A stretch of DNA of 40,229 nucleotides from CAYVUM01 sp964619055 (GCA_964619055.1 CAZUDB010000031.1:1-40229), one strand, 5' to 3'; shown: positions 31,350-40,132, counted from the stretch's first letter. A program made the numbers and translations. Notes: generated by a model from the sequence alone, not told the origin.

Positions 31350-34127
31350 TCAGTGAGCGTCGTCCCAGTTGTCACCGACCCCAGTGTCGACCACCAACGG
31401 GACGCTCAAGCTGGCGGCATTTTCCATCACCACCGTTACTATTTCCTTAGTGGCATCCGCCTCGGCCTCGGGCACCTCGAACAACAGCTCGTCGTGGACC
31501 TGCAGCAGCATCCGCGCCTTGACCCCGGCGCTGTGGAGGGCCGCCGGCAGGCGGATCATCGCCCGCTTGATGATATCGGCGGCTCCGCCCTGGATCGGCG
31601 CGTTGATGGCGGCCCGCTCGGCAAAGCTCCGCACGGACGGGTTCTTATCGGCGATGCCACGGGTCGGGCAGCGCCGACCGAACAGGGTGGTCACAAACCC
31701 CCGGTCTCGGGCCGTCGCCTTGGTCGCATCCATGTAGTCGCGGATTCCGGGAAAGCGCGCGAAGTACGCATCGATGTAGGTGCCGGCGTCGGCTCGAGGA
31801 ATGCCGAGTTGGCGGGCGAGCCCGAATGCCGAGATCCCATAGATGATCCCAAAATTGATGGCCTTGGCACGCCGCCGCACCATCGGGTCCATGCCCTCTA
31901 CGGGAACCCCGAACACCTGCGAGGCCGTCAGCGCGTGGATATCCAGGCCGTCGCGAAACGCGTCATTCAAGGCGCCGATTTCGGCCACATGGGCCAACAG
32001 CCGAAGCTCGATTTGGGAATAATCCGCGCTCAGCAGCACGTGGCCGGGCATCGCCACGAACGCGCGGCGAATTTTTCGGCCCTCCTCGGTCCGGATCGGA
32101 ATGTTCTGCAGGTTGGGATCGTTGGAGGACAGCCGGCCCGTGGACGCCACGGTCTGGGCGTAGGAGGTGTGGATTCGTCCCGTCTCCGGATGGATCTCAC
32201 CGATCAGCGCATCGGTGTAGGTGCTCTTGAGCTTGGCGAGTTGGCGCCATTGCAGAACGCGGCCGGGCAGCTCGTGCCCTTCGGCGGCGAGCGTCTCCAG
32301 TACGTCGGCGCCGGTTGCATAGGCACCGGTCTTACCCTTCTTGCCTCCAGCGAGAGCCATTTCATCGAACAGGATTTCGCCGAGCTGTTTCGGTGAGCCA
32401 ACGTTGAATGGCCGGCCGGCGAGACCGTGGATCTCGGCTTCGAGGTCGCTGAGGCGCATGGCAAAATCACCGCTCAACCGGCGCAACTCGTCCGCGTTCA
32501 CCGTAATCCCGGCAATTTCCATGTCCGCCAGGACCGGGATCAGCGGGCGCTCCATGGTTTCGTAAACGCTGACGACGTGATGATCGACCAGTCGCGGCTT
32601 CAGGATGTTGTGAAGCTGCAAGGTGATGTCCGCGTCTTCGGCGGCGTAGGCGAGCGCGCGGTCCAGCGCCACCTGCGCAAAGCTGACCTGATCCTTGCCC
32701 TTGCCCGTCACATCCTCGTACTTGATGGTTGTGATGCCCAGATGCAGCCGTGCCAGCTCATCCATACCGTGGCCGTGGAGGCCGCCGTCGGCGACGTAGG
32801 AAAGAACCATGGTGTCGTCGATCGGTGTGACTGAAACGTCATATCGAGCAAGCACTTCCATGTCATATTTGATGTTCTGCCCGACTTTCAGGACGGAAGT
32901 GTCAGCGAGCAGCGGACGCAGCAACTCCAGAGCGTGCCCCAGCGGGATCTGCTCCGGTCGGTCCTGGTCCCCTGCAAGATCGAGCGAACCCTCGGCCCGA
33001 CTGTCACCGTGGCCGAGCGGGATGTAGCAGGCAACTCCGGGCTCGACCGCGAGGGACACGCCCACCAGCTCCGCCCGCATCGGGTTCAGCGACGTTGTCT
33101 CGGTATCGACCGCGACCACACCACAACGGGTGGCCCCGGCAATCCAGCGTTGCAGGGCGACTTCGTCCTGAATCAGCTCATAGCGACGTTCGGCCGTCGG
33201 CGCGGGATCATCGCCAACTGCACCGGCCGCAGATGCGCCCGTAGCTGGCCCTTTGGCGTCCAGCCGCGCCAGGATTGAGCGAAATCCCTGAGCTTCACAG
33301 AACTGCCGGAACGCAGAGACGTCGATAGTGCGCTTGGCGAGCGCATCCAGCGGCAATGGCACCGGAACCTCATCGCACAGCTGGACGAGCGTGCGCGACA
33401 TCCGAGCCGCTTGCGCATGATCGAGCAGGCTCTGGCGCCGCTTCGGTTGCTTGATTTCGCCAGCCCGGCTCAGGAGCGTGTCCAGGTCGCCGAATTGGTC
33501 AATCAACTGTGCTGCCGTCTTGACACCGATCCCTGGCACGCCCGGCACGTTGTCTATGGAATCGCCAGCGAGCGCCTGCACCTCGATCACTTTTTCGGGG
33601 GGAACGCCGAATTTTTCGCGAACCTGCTCGGGCCCGATCCGGCGCCCGGCCATGGCGTCGAACATTTCCACGCCGTCACCGACGAGCTGCATCAGGTCCT
33701 TGTCGGACGACACGATGGTGACGAGCGCGCCGGTGGCGCGAGCTCGGCGCGCGTATGTCGCTATAATGTCGTCGGCCTCGTAGCCCGCAAGCTCGACGGC
33801 CGCCACATCCAAGGCCGCTGTCGCCTCCCGAACGAGCGCGAATTGCGGTACCAGGTCGTCCGGCGGATCGGGCCGGTTGGCCTTGTAGTCGGCGTAAACG
33901 TCGTTGCGAAAGGACCTCCGGTCGCTGTCGAAAATGACGGCCAGGTGGTCGGCGTCCGTCTCCTCGAACAGCTTCATCATCATGTTTACGAACCCCATGA
34001 CCGCGTTGACGGGGGTTCCGTCCGGTCGGGTCAGGCGCGGTATGGCGTGGTAGGCGCGAAAGATGAAGCCGGAGCCGTCGACCAGGAAGACGTGCCGGGC
34101 CTGGCCGGCGGGCGAGGGCGTGTCCAC
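31350..34127 (-). CDS. polA: DNA polymerase I
   Basis: This is a full-length 925-residue Pol I for gap filling and Okazaki-fragment processing. An N-terminal 5'-3' exonuclease (about 1-290) includes FLVDGSGFIFRAYHAIP and GYEADDIIATYARRA. The 3'-5' exonuclease domain has its acidic pair in VVAVDTETTSLNPM, so proofreading looks intact. The A-family polymerase domain reads SSNDPNLQNIPIRTEEGR, DYSQIELRLLAHVA, RRRAKAINFGIIYGISAFGL, and ends with LLQVHDELLFEVPE. The start is GTG 34125-34127, 13 bases after the zinc-finger gene stop on the same strand; the two are probably co-transcribed. Confidence 0.97.
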   Translation of the reverse strand: MDTPSPAGQARHVFLVDGSGFIFRAYHAIPRLTRPDGTPVNAVMGFVNMMMKLFEETDADHLAVIFDSDRRSFRNDVYADYKANRPDPPDDLVPQFALVREATAALDVAAVELAGYEADDIIATYARRARATGALVTIVSSDKDLMQLVGDGVEMFDAMAGRRIGPEQVREKFGVPPEKVIEVQALAGDSIDNVPGVPGIGVKTAAQLIDQFGDLDTLLSRAGEIKQPKRRQSLLDHAQAARMSRTLVQLCDEVPVPLPLDALAKRTIDVSAFRQFCEAQGFRSILARLDAKGPATGASAAGAVGDDPAPTAERRYELIQDEVALQRWIAGATRCGVVAVDTETTSLNPMRAELVGVSLAVEPGVACYIPLGHGDSRAEGSLDLAGDQDRPEQIPLGHALELLRPLLADTSVLKVGQNIKYDMEVLARYDVSVTPIDDTMVLSYVADGGLHGHGMDELARLHLGITTIKYEDVTGKGKDQVSFAQVALDRALAYAAEDADITLQLHNILKPRLVDHHVVSVYETMERPLIPVLADMEIAGITVNADELRRLSGDFAMRLSDLEAEIHGLAGRPFNVGSPKQLGEILFDEMALAGGKKGKTGAYATGADVLETLAAEGHELPGRVLQWRQLAKLKSTYTDALIGEIHPETGRIHTSYAQTVASTGRLSSNDPNLQNIPIRTEEGRKIRRAFVAMPGHVLLSADYSQIELRLLAHVAEIGALNDAFRDGLDIHALTASQVFGVPVEGMDPMVRRRAKAINFGIIYGISAFGLARQLGIPRADAGTYIDAYFARFPGIRDYMDATKATARDRGFVTTLFGRRCPTRGIADKNPSVRSFAERAAINAPIQGGAADIIKRAMIRLPAALHSAGVKARMLLQVHDELLFEVPEAEADATKEIVTVVMENAASLSVPLVVDTGVGDNWDDAH

Positions 34128-34140
34128 CGGAACCCGTGTT

Positions 34141-34359
34141 TCAGTGCGCCGCTGCGCCGGTCCCGTCCTTCAGTTCGAACCGACGTGAGCAATAGGGGCA
34201 GACGATCGTCCGTTCATCTCCGAAGCGCAAATAGACCTTGGGATGGCCGAGCGGGCCGCCGCCGCCGTCACATGAGACCGTGGGCGTGTCCACCACGAAC
34301 ACCTCCTGTGCGGAGGCAACAGCGGGCGGATGCGTAGTGGTGGGCGTAGCTGGTTCCAT
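34141..34359 (-). CDS. Short zinc-finger protein (NDUFS6/CHCC-type domain)
   Basis: This small protein of 72 residues ends in a metal-site pattern: a cysteine in VSCDGGGGPLGHPKV, a histidine shortly after, then CPYCSRRF. The spacing C-x(n)-H-x(n)-C-x2-C matches the zinc-finger domain of the NADH dehydrogenase accessory protein NDUFS6 and its small bacterial relatives of unknown role. ATG 34357-34359 was chosen; the frame is open upstream to 34449 but adds an unlike sequence. It sits 13 bases before polA on the same strand. Its role next to polA is unknown and may simply reflect a conserved gene order. Confidence 0.8.
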   Translation of the reverse strand: MEPATPTTTHPPAVASAQEVFVVDTPTVSCDGGGGPLGHPKVYLRFGDERTIVCPYCSRRFELKDGTGAAAH

Positions 34360-34491
34360 AGCCGGGTGATGTCCGATCTGGGCGTTGGACCGTTGCGGGC
34401 GTTGACCCTTGCGGCGCCCTGATGATAGCGATTGCGGCGGGGCAATCAACGCTGCCGTCGGCGCAAAAGCGCCCCATATTACGGAGTGTCG

Positions 34492-35493
34492 ATGGACGCC
34501 GTATCGCCACCTGCCGCTATAGAAGCTGAATCGGCCATTCAGGTCGCAGGTCTGTCAAAGGTTTACAACCGACGGCGGGGCGAGCAGGTTGTCCGCGCAC
34601 TTAAGGATATCTCGATAACCATCAACAAGGGGTCATTCTTCGGGCTCCTTGGTCCCAACGGAGCCGGCAAGTCCACGCTGATCAATATCCTGGCCGGCCT
34701 CGTGGTTCGCACCAGTGGTCAGGTTCGCATCTGGGGCCATGACATTGATGCCGAAATGCGCGCCGCCCGTCGCTCCATCGGTATCGTCCCCCAGGAGCTC
34801 AACATCGATCCCTTCTTCACGCCGCGCGAGGTCCTGGACGTCCAGGCAGGTCTATATGGTGTTGCACCCAAGGATCGCCGCACCGACGAAATCCTTGAGC
34901 TGGTGGGCCTGACGCGCCAGGCCCGTGCCTACGCCAGAACTCTATCGGGCGGCATGCGCCGTCGCCTCCTGGTGGCCAAGGCCATGGTTCATTCGCCGCA
35001 CGTTCTCGTGCTGGACGAGCCCACGGCCGGTGTCGACGTGGAGCTTCGCCGCGGGCTGTGGACGTCGATGCGCCGGCTTCAGGAGCAGGGGACGACAATC
35101 GTCCTCACCACCCACTATCTGGAGGAAGCCGAGCAGCTGTGCGATACGGTGGCCATCATCAACCAAGGCGCCCTGATTGCGTGTGAATCGACCGAGGCAC
35201 TGCTCCGCCGCCTCGACTCCAAGGAGCTGGCCATTTCCGTTGCCGAACCTGTGACCGCCGTTCCGCAGCCACTGCAGCGCTTCCACGTGGTCGTGCCGCG
35301 CCCGGGAAGGCTGGTCATCTGCTATCCGCCGAGCCGCATCGAGTGTGGTGAGGTCCTGGCGGCGATTCAGAGCACCGGGCTCACCGTCACCGAATTGGAC
35401 ACGAGGGAGGCGGACCTGGAGGACGTGTTCGTCCGCCTGACCAGCCAGAGCGACGGCGCCGGGGCGGATAGCGGGACACCGGCGTCGGTGTGA
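34492..35493 (+). CDS. ABC transporter ATP-binding protein without adjacent permease
   Basis: This 333-residue ABC ATPase of the YadG/DrrA-like export type starts at ATG 34492, five bases after GGAG. It carries Walker A (GPNGAGKST), the Q-loop region PQELNID, the signature LSGGMRRR, Walker B (VLVLDEPTAGVD) and the H-loop (THYLEEAEQL). The C-terminal extension of about 90 residues after the ATPase (VPQPLQRFHVVV onward) is usual for this group. Normally an ABC-2 permease gene follows or precedes it; here the next gene is a hydrolase, so the partner must be encoded elsewhere. The substrate is unknown. It is divergent from the zinc-finger/polA unit. Confidence 0.92.
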   Translation: MDAVSPPAAIEAESAIQVAGLSKVYNRRRGEQVVRALKDISITINKGSFFGLLGPNGAGKSTLINILAGLVVRTSGQVRIWGHDIDAEMRAARRSIGIVPQELNIDPFFTPREVLDVQAGLYGVAPKDRRTDEILELVGLTRQARAYARTLSGGMRRRLLVAKAMVHSPHVLVLDEPTAGVDVELRRGLWTSMRRLQEQGTTIVLTTHYLEEAEQLCDTVAIINQGALIACESTEALLRRLDSKELAISVAEPVTAVPQPLQRFHVVVPRPGRLVICYPPSRIECGEVLAAIQSTGLTVTELDTREADLEDVFVRLTSQSDGAGADSGTPASV

Positions 35494-35503
35494 GTCGGCG
35501 ACC

Positions 35504-36550
35504 ATGTGTTGGCTTGGTCGTCTCTGGGGTGGCGCTCTTGCTTTCGTTGGTGGTGGGCTGGTTCTGGCGGTCGCGGCCTGCGCGCCGGTCGTGAAGCCCG
35601 CCGGGCCGGCAATTGGGCCGCCACATCTCCTCGGTGTCCCGCATCTCGTTGAAATGCGCGACGGGGCCCAGCTGCCGCTCCATACCTGGCTACCACCCGA
35701 CGGCGAGGAAGAGGCGGTGATCCTCGCTCTCCACGGCTTCAACGACTACGGAAACTTCTTCGCCGGACCGGGGGCCTGGTTCGCCGATCACGGCGTTGCG
35801 GCCTACGCTTATGATCAGCGCGGTTTCGGCCGAGCGCCAAACCGGCGGCTGTGGCCGGGCAGCGCGGCCCTAACCCAAGACCTGCGCGACGCCGTCCGTA
35901 CGCTCCGCGCGCGCCACCCCGCACAGCCTCTGTTCGTGCTGGGTGAAAGTATGGGTGGGGCCGTAATCCTGGTCGCCGCGACCACGGGCTCGGGCCTCGA
36001 TGTGGATGGCGTGATCCTGTCCGCACCCGCCGTGTGGGGCCGCTCGACCATGCCCTGGTACCAGAGGGTGGCGTTGTGGATCGCGGTTCGCACAATCCCT
36101 TCGGTGTCGCTCACCGGGCGCGGGCTTGGCGTTCAGGCTTCGGACAACATTGAGATGCTGCGCTCGCTTGGTCGTGACCCTCACGTTATCAAGGGAGCGC
36201 GGGTAGACGCGATCCATGGCCTCGTCGACTTGATGGACAAGGCCTTCGCGGCGGCGCCGGATCTGGATCAGCGCACCCTGATCCTCGTAGGCGATCGCGA
36301 CCAGCTAGTGCCGCGTGCCGCCACAAATGCATTCACGGCACGCCTGCCCGTGGACGCGGCCGAGCGATATAAAATCGCCGCCTATCCGGATGGATGGCAT
36401 ATGCTGCTCCGTGACCTGTCGGCCGAGACCGTCTGGACGGACATCAAGGCCTGGATGGCGGATCCCGGCGCGCCGCTGCCGTCGGCGGCTGAGATCGTGC
36501 GCGCCACGCCATCCCCGAATGGACACGACGCCCTCCCCATCTCCGAATAG
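35504..36550 (+). CDS. Lipoprotein alpha/beta hydrolase (lysophospholipase/monoacylglycerol lipase-like)
   Basis: This 348-residue hydrolase has a lipobox (LAVAAC, Cys about 26), so it is predicted to be a lipid-anchored periplasmic enzyme. The alpha/beta fold shows LALHGFNDYGNFF, the nucleophile in LGESMGGAV and the acid in VGDRDQLVP. The histidine lies in DGWHMLLRD, all in serine-hydrolase order as in PldB-like enzymes. It would hydrolyse lysophospholipids or monoglycerides in the envelope; the exact substrate is inferred. It starts 10 bases after the ABC gene stop, so the two may be co-transcribed. The C-terminal tail after about residue 325 is Pro/Ser-rich and looks disordered. Confidence 0.88.
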   Translation: MCWLGRLWGGALAFVGGGLVLAVAACAPVVKPAGPAIGPPHLLGVPHLVEMRDGAQLPLHTWLPPDGEEEAVILALHGFNDYGNFFAGPGAWFADHGVAAYAYDQRGFGRAPNRRLWPGSAALTQDLRDAVRTLRARHPAQPLFVLGESMGGAVILVAATTGSGLDVDGVILSAPAVWGRSTMPWYQRVALWIAVRTIPSVSLTGRGLGVQASDNIEMLRSLGRDPHVIKGARVDAIHGLVDLMDKAFAAAPDLDQRTLILVGDRDQLVPRAATNAFTARLPVDAAERYKIAAYPDGWHMLLRDLSAETVWTDIKAWMADPGAPLPSAAEIVRATPSPNGHDALPISE

Positions 36551-36617
36551 GCCTGTTTTGCGCTCGGTGCATTTTACGATAAGGTTAACGGCCGCATGAG
36601 GTTGCGTGTCACCTTAA

Positions 36618-38369
36618 GTGCGACAGCAAATTTCGAATATGCTTGTTCGAAAGACATTGCAGGAAACCGAGGAGCGACGCTCCATCGCTGGCATTGAGAT
36701 CACGTGGCCGGACGGCACGGGCGCGCCTCGGTCGCGCCGTTTCACGAAGGCGTTCCAGGTTGGGCGGAATCCGGCCTGCGACGTTGCTCTTGCCAGCCGT
36801 CAAGTCAGCCGCAAGCACCTTGAGATTGCGCCTGACAAGGACGGCTGGGTCGTGCGCGACTTGCAATCCAGCAACGGCACCTTTGTGGACGGTCGACGCA
36901 TCGAAAGCTTGGCGCTCGACCGCCCGACGCGACTGCAGTTGGGCACCGACGGCCTGGAGATCATCCTAACGCCGGAGCGCGCGTCCTCGCAGCCTGCCGT
37001 GGCCCAGGACGATGCCACGGTGGTGTTGAACAAAGCCCCGCCTCGCGCGGAGCCGGCGCCGGCTGCGTATCGGGAACGGCATGCCGACACCGCACCGCCG
37101 CCGCGCCAACGGCGTCGTTCCGCACACTATCAGCGTCCCGGTGAAGCACCACCGCCGCCCCGCCCTGATCCCGTGGACGATGAGGAGGACGCGGTCGGGT
37201 CCAGCCACCGATCCACGCACCCGCACCGGCCGAGCCGAGCGCGCAACACGTCTGACGATGATCTCAGCGCCGATCAGATTGCGTTCAAGTACGGCACGGA
37301 CGTGGATGATGAAGACGCCGGTGACCACACCCGTGAGGTCCGCCGTTTTGTTCGCGAGACCGCCAAGAGGGAGCGCAAGCGCTGGCGGCTTGTGATTGCG
37401 GCCGTGGGTGTTGTCTTCGTGGCGGTCGTCGGCATCCTGGCTTACCAAATCACCCGGCCCGATCCCAATCGGCAGATCGCCATCGACCTGTTCTACGACA
37501 TGAAGGCGATGGAGCTGAACCTGGCTCGCCTTCAAAAGGCCGTCCAGGCGACCGGCGAGGATGAGCTGATGGCGGAGCTTCAGCAAAGCCGCGCGCAGAT
37601 GCGCCAGATGCGGGCGCGCTACGACACCTTTTTGCAGGAGGCCAACCTCATCGACCCCACCCTCGACGATGAGGACCTGATCATCTTGAAGATCGCCCGC
37701 ATTTTCGGCGAGAGCGAATTGGAGATGCCGCCGGACTTCGTGGACGAGATCAAGAATTACATCAAGAAATGGCAAGGCTCCCAGCGGCTCGAAACCGCCA
37801 TTCGCAGCCTGAATGAGCAGGGCTTTCGCAACGAGATTGTCTCCGCCTTCGTGCAAAACGGCTTGCCGCCGCATTTTCTGTATCTCGGCTTGCAGGAAAG
37901 CAACTTTAACGTTCGCGCGGTCGGGCCCCGAACCCGGTGGGGCATCGCCAAGGGGGCGTGGCAGTTCATCCCATCAACGGGTGCGGAGTACGGGCTCCGG
38001 ATCGGGCCGTTGAAGGACGAGCGGGTTTATGATCCGCAGGACGAGCGTTTTGTTTTCGTGAAAGCGACGCGGGCAGCTGCCCGTTTCATTCGGGATATCT
38101 ACACGACGGATGCCCAGGCCTCTGGGCTGTTGGTGATGGCGTCCTACAACTGGGGGCCCCACCGCATCAACTCCCGCCTTAAAAACTTCCCGGAGAACCC
38201 GCGGGAGCGAAACTTCTGGGCCTTCCTGCGCAAGCACAACATCCCGGACGAAACCTACAATTACGTCTTCTACATCTTCGCCGCGGCGGTGATCGGGGAG
38301 AACCCGAAGCTGTTCGGCTTCGACTTCGACAATCCGTTGCAGGGCTTTGTGGACGTGGCGTCCCAATAA
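36618..38369 (+). CDS. FHA domain - transmembrane - lytic transglycosylase (SLT) fusion protein
   Basis: This 583-residue protein has an unusual architecture. An N-terminal FHA domain (about 27-118) has the phosphothreonine-binding residues in VGRNPA, SRKHLE and SSNGTF. A long Pro/Arg/Asp-rich linker (about 120-250) is followed by one membrane helix (about 257-277; RLVIAAVGVVFVAVVGILAY). A coiled-coil stalk (about 285-340) and a C-terminal SLT-type lysozyme domain follow, with the catalytic Glu in LQESNFN (about 427), GAWQFIP and ASYNWGPHRIN. The topology implies cytosolic FHA and periplasmic murein-cleaving domains. The start is GTG 36618 or ATG 36639; neither has a good Shine-Dalgarno and both leave the FHA intact. 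No Ser/Thr kinase is encoded nearby. Confidence 0.85.
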   Translation: MRQQISNMLVRKTLQETEERRSIAGIEITWPDGTGAPRSRRFTKAFQVGRNPACDVALASRQVSRKHLEIAPDKDGWVVRDLQSSNGTFVDGRRIESLALDRPTRLQLGTDGLEIILTPERASSQPAVAQDDATVVLNKAPPRAEPAPAAYRERHADTAPPPRQRRRSAHYQRPGEAPPPPRPDPVDDEEDAVGSSHRSTHPHRPSRARNTSDDDLSADQIAFKYGTDVDDEDAGDHTREVRRFVRETAKRERKRWRLVIAAVGVVFVAVVGILAYQITRPDPNRQIAIDLFYDMKAMELNLARLQKAVQATGEDELMAELQQSRAQMRQMRARYDTFLQEANLIDPTLDDEDLIILKIARIFGESELEMPPDFVDEIKNYIKKWQGSQRLETAIRSLNEQGFRNEIVSAFVQNGLPPHFLYLGLQESNFNVRAVGPRTRWGIAKGAWQFIPSTGAEYGLRIGPLKDERVYDPQDERFVFVKATRAAARFIRDIYTTDAQASGLLVMASYNWGPHRINSRLKNFPENPRERNFWAFLRKHNIPDETYNYVFYIFAAAVIGENPKLFGFDFDNPLQGFVDVASQ

Positions 38370-38488
38370 CCGTGGGCGGGGGAGGGCCGTGCCGCCTGCG
38401 GATGGGCAGTTGCAAAGCGGGGGGCATCGCGGACCACCGGCGTGCGGGTAGTGTCTCAGTTTGAAATCCGGAACCGTTGACACCCTGG

Positions 38489-38517
38489 CTGACGCCCCGC
38501 CCGTGATCCTATATGCT
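38489..38517 (+). promoter_or_regulatory. Possible promoter of the small KGG-motif gene
   Basis: CTGACG (38489-38494) and TATGCT (38512-38517) are separated by 17 bases and lie about 27 bases before the gene's start, in the right orientation. A TTGACA a little upstream (38477-38482) is too far from the -10 to pair with it. Confidence 0.35.
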
Positions 38518-38543
38518 AGCGGTAGGCACGACGGGAGATGACC

Positions 38544-38813
38544 ATGCCCAAAGGACCGCGTGGCGAGAAGCGACCCGGCGACGTGATCGGCACCGCTGTC
38601 ATGGTCGCCAAGATTGCGACGGGTGAGGTCGACGAATCGACTGACGTCGATGACGGCAAGGACAAGGCCGCTCAGGAGACGGGCCGAAAGGGCGGTGCGG
38701 CTCGGGCGTCAAAATTAACACCACAACAGCGCACCAATATTTCAAAGAAGGCGGCAAATACTAGATGGGAAGCTCGGGCTCGGCCGGAGAAGAAAGAACG
38801 TCAAGAGCCTTAA
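38544..38813 (+). CDS. Small basic protein with GRKGG motif (uncharacterised family)
   Basis: This 89-residue charged protein belongs to a common alphaproteobacterial type of unknown function. The N-terminal block MPKGPRGEKRPGDVIGTAVM continues into a helix reading VAKIATGE. An acidic linker follows (ESTDVDDGKDKAAQE), then GRKGGAARASKLTPQQRTNI and ISKKAANTRW, a Lys-rich motif. The start is ATG 38544, six bases after GGGAG; the ATG at 38538 is too close to that site. The C-terminal part after NTRW overlaps the end of the convergent AAA ATPase gene by 53 bases and may have been extended by whatever placed that gene here. A DNA-binding role is a guess. Confidence 0.8.
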   Translation: MPKGPRGEKRPGDVIGTAVMVAKIATGEVDESTDVDDGKDKAAQETGRKGGAARASKLTPQQRTNISKKAANTRWEARARPEKKERQEP

Positions 38814-40010
38814 CCTCAATAAATCCAGCGTTGACTCCCTTCATTATGACATAAGGTTGCATCATTGGGTTCCGAAATCGGAACTTGAAGGAACGCTCCT
38901 TGCCTCGCCGGATTAAAATTTTTGCCCTTTCATCGCTTATAAATTCTTTCAAGTGTTTCTGAAATTGAGCAATTTTAACTTCTTTTTTAAGGATGCTACT
39001 CAGGGGGGGAACAACCGAATTGGGCGCGAACAAACCCCCGTCGTCTGTCTTTGCCAGGGCACAAGCAAGCAATACTTGTTCGAACAGTGTATCTTTTCGA
39101 TTCGTGTGTGTAGCTTGCGCGTACTCCTGCTGAATTGATTCCTGGGATCGTTCAAGCGCTCTATAAACAGCAGCATCAACGTTTGATTCTGTAATAGTCA
39201 TTCGCCGTGCGTTGATGGCATCGAGAGTAGCATTCAATCCTAACAAATGCACATAAGAAGGTAGGCCTCGCGCCAAAGTTATTATCTTCCATATTGCATC
39301 TGGATCTATCTTCATTCCAAGACGAGGAATTCTCTTAGTCAATATTTCCTTCATCTCATCATTAGACATGCGCTGCATCCTAACTTGTTCTATGCAGCGG
39401 GACAGGGATTCATGCTCGTTTAGCAATTGACCAATATCTTCTGCAACACCTACGATTATAAGTGTCGCATTTACAGAATCATCTGATAAATGTTTTATTA
39501 GGTTGGCAAATCCTTTTTTCGTATCGTTGTTTTGTATTTTATCAAATTCATCAATTATTATTATTGGTCGTTGGGTTTGTGTAAACGCAACCTCTAATTC
39601 CCTTCTAACGTCATCTGGTGTGATGTTCTTATCTTCGTAAAACTCAGCTAAAGAAGTTTTATATTCATCTCCATTGTTTCTCGCATGCACAACAATGTCC
39701 TTAAATATTTTTAAAGAAAGCGCAGAAAAGTCATCATCTGGGCCTGCTTGTTCTCGTATCGATCTGATTGCTTAACTCCAGGCGGAAATAATTTATGAAA
39801 TACTTTAGCGAGTGAGGTTTTGCCCACCCCTCTCTCGCCAAATAGAACAGCGTGTTTACCCCGTTCGAAAACACCGTCTATCATCTTACGCAACTGAGGT
39901 ACTCGACCTGCAAATAGGTCACTCTCGTCTACGGGCGCGGATGGGCTAAACACCTCGGTGGCCTCGTAGCCTAGAACCCGCCAGTCGTCTGCGGTCTTGG
40001 GAGGGCGCAT
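38761..40010 (-). pseudogene. AAA ATPase gene split by a single-base frameshift
   Basis: Two adjacent frames together encode one ATPase of about 415 residues. The first (from ATG 40008-40010) has an N-terminal block ending LFAGRVPQLRKMIDG and Walker A, FGERGVGKTSLAK. The second has Walker B, PIIIIDEFDKI, a sensor-1-like IIVGVAEDIG, an Arg-rich lid, and a winged-helix-like C-terminus. The frame is lost around 39771-39775 after GTTAAG: reading on in the other frame gives IREQAGPDDDFSALSLKIFKDI directly into the second part. Losing one A from a GTTAAAGC would produce this, so it is a recent mutation or a base-calling error. The fold resembles Cdc6/TniB-like ATPases; no partner gene is seen. The start is supported by TGAGG five bases upstream. 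The gene is clearly more AT-rich than its neighbours. Confidence 0.8.
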
Positions 40011-40036
40011 AAGAACCTCACTTATCAAAGTATGCA

Positions 40037-40056
40037 ATCTAGTTTGAAAACTAGAT
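40037..40056. repeat. 20-base perfect palindrome upstream of the AAA ATPase gene
   Basis: ATCTAGTTT, two bases and AAACTAGAT form perfect nine-base arms with a two-base centre. It lies 26 bases upstream of the ATPase start and 76 bases before the transposase start. It may be an operator for a dimeric regulator acting on the ATPase promoter, or part of a mobile-element end; its role is unproven. Confidence 0.6.
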
Positions 40057-40132
40057 CACGCAGTTGGCGTTATCAAGGGTGTAGTTATAGAAAAGGCTTG
40101 GCCCTAAGCATAAAAGTTCATACAATAGGGAC

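Noticed and set aside
34452..34480. Heat-shock (RpoH) promoter based on CCCCATATT
   Set aside because: No CTTG-like -35 element is found at the required distance at either copy of the motif.
39760..39780. Programmed ribosomal frameshift as explanation for the split AAA ATPase
   Set aside because: The local sequence GTTAAGC is not a classical slippery heptamer and no stimulatory structure was evident, so a simple one-base loss is more likely.
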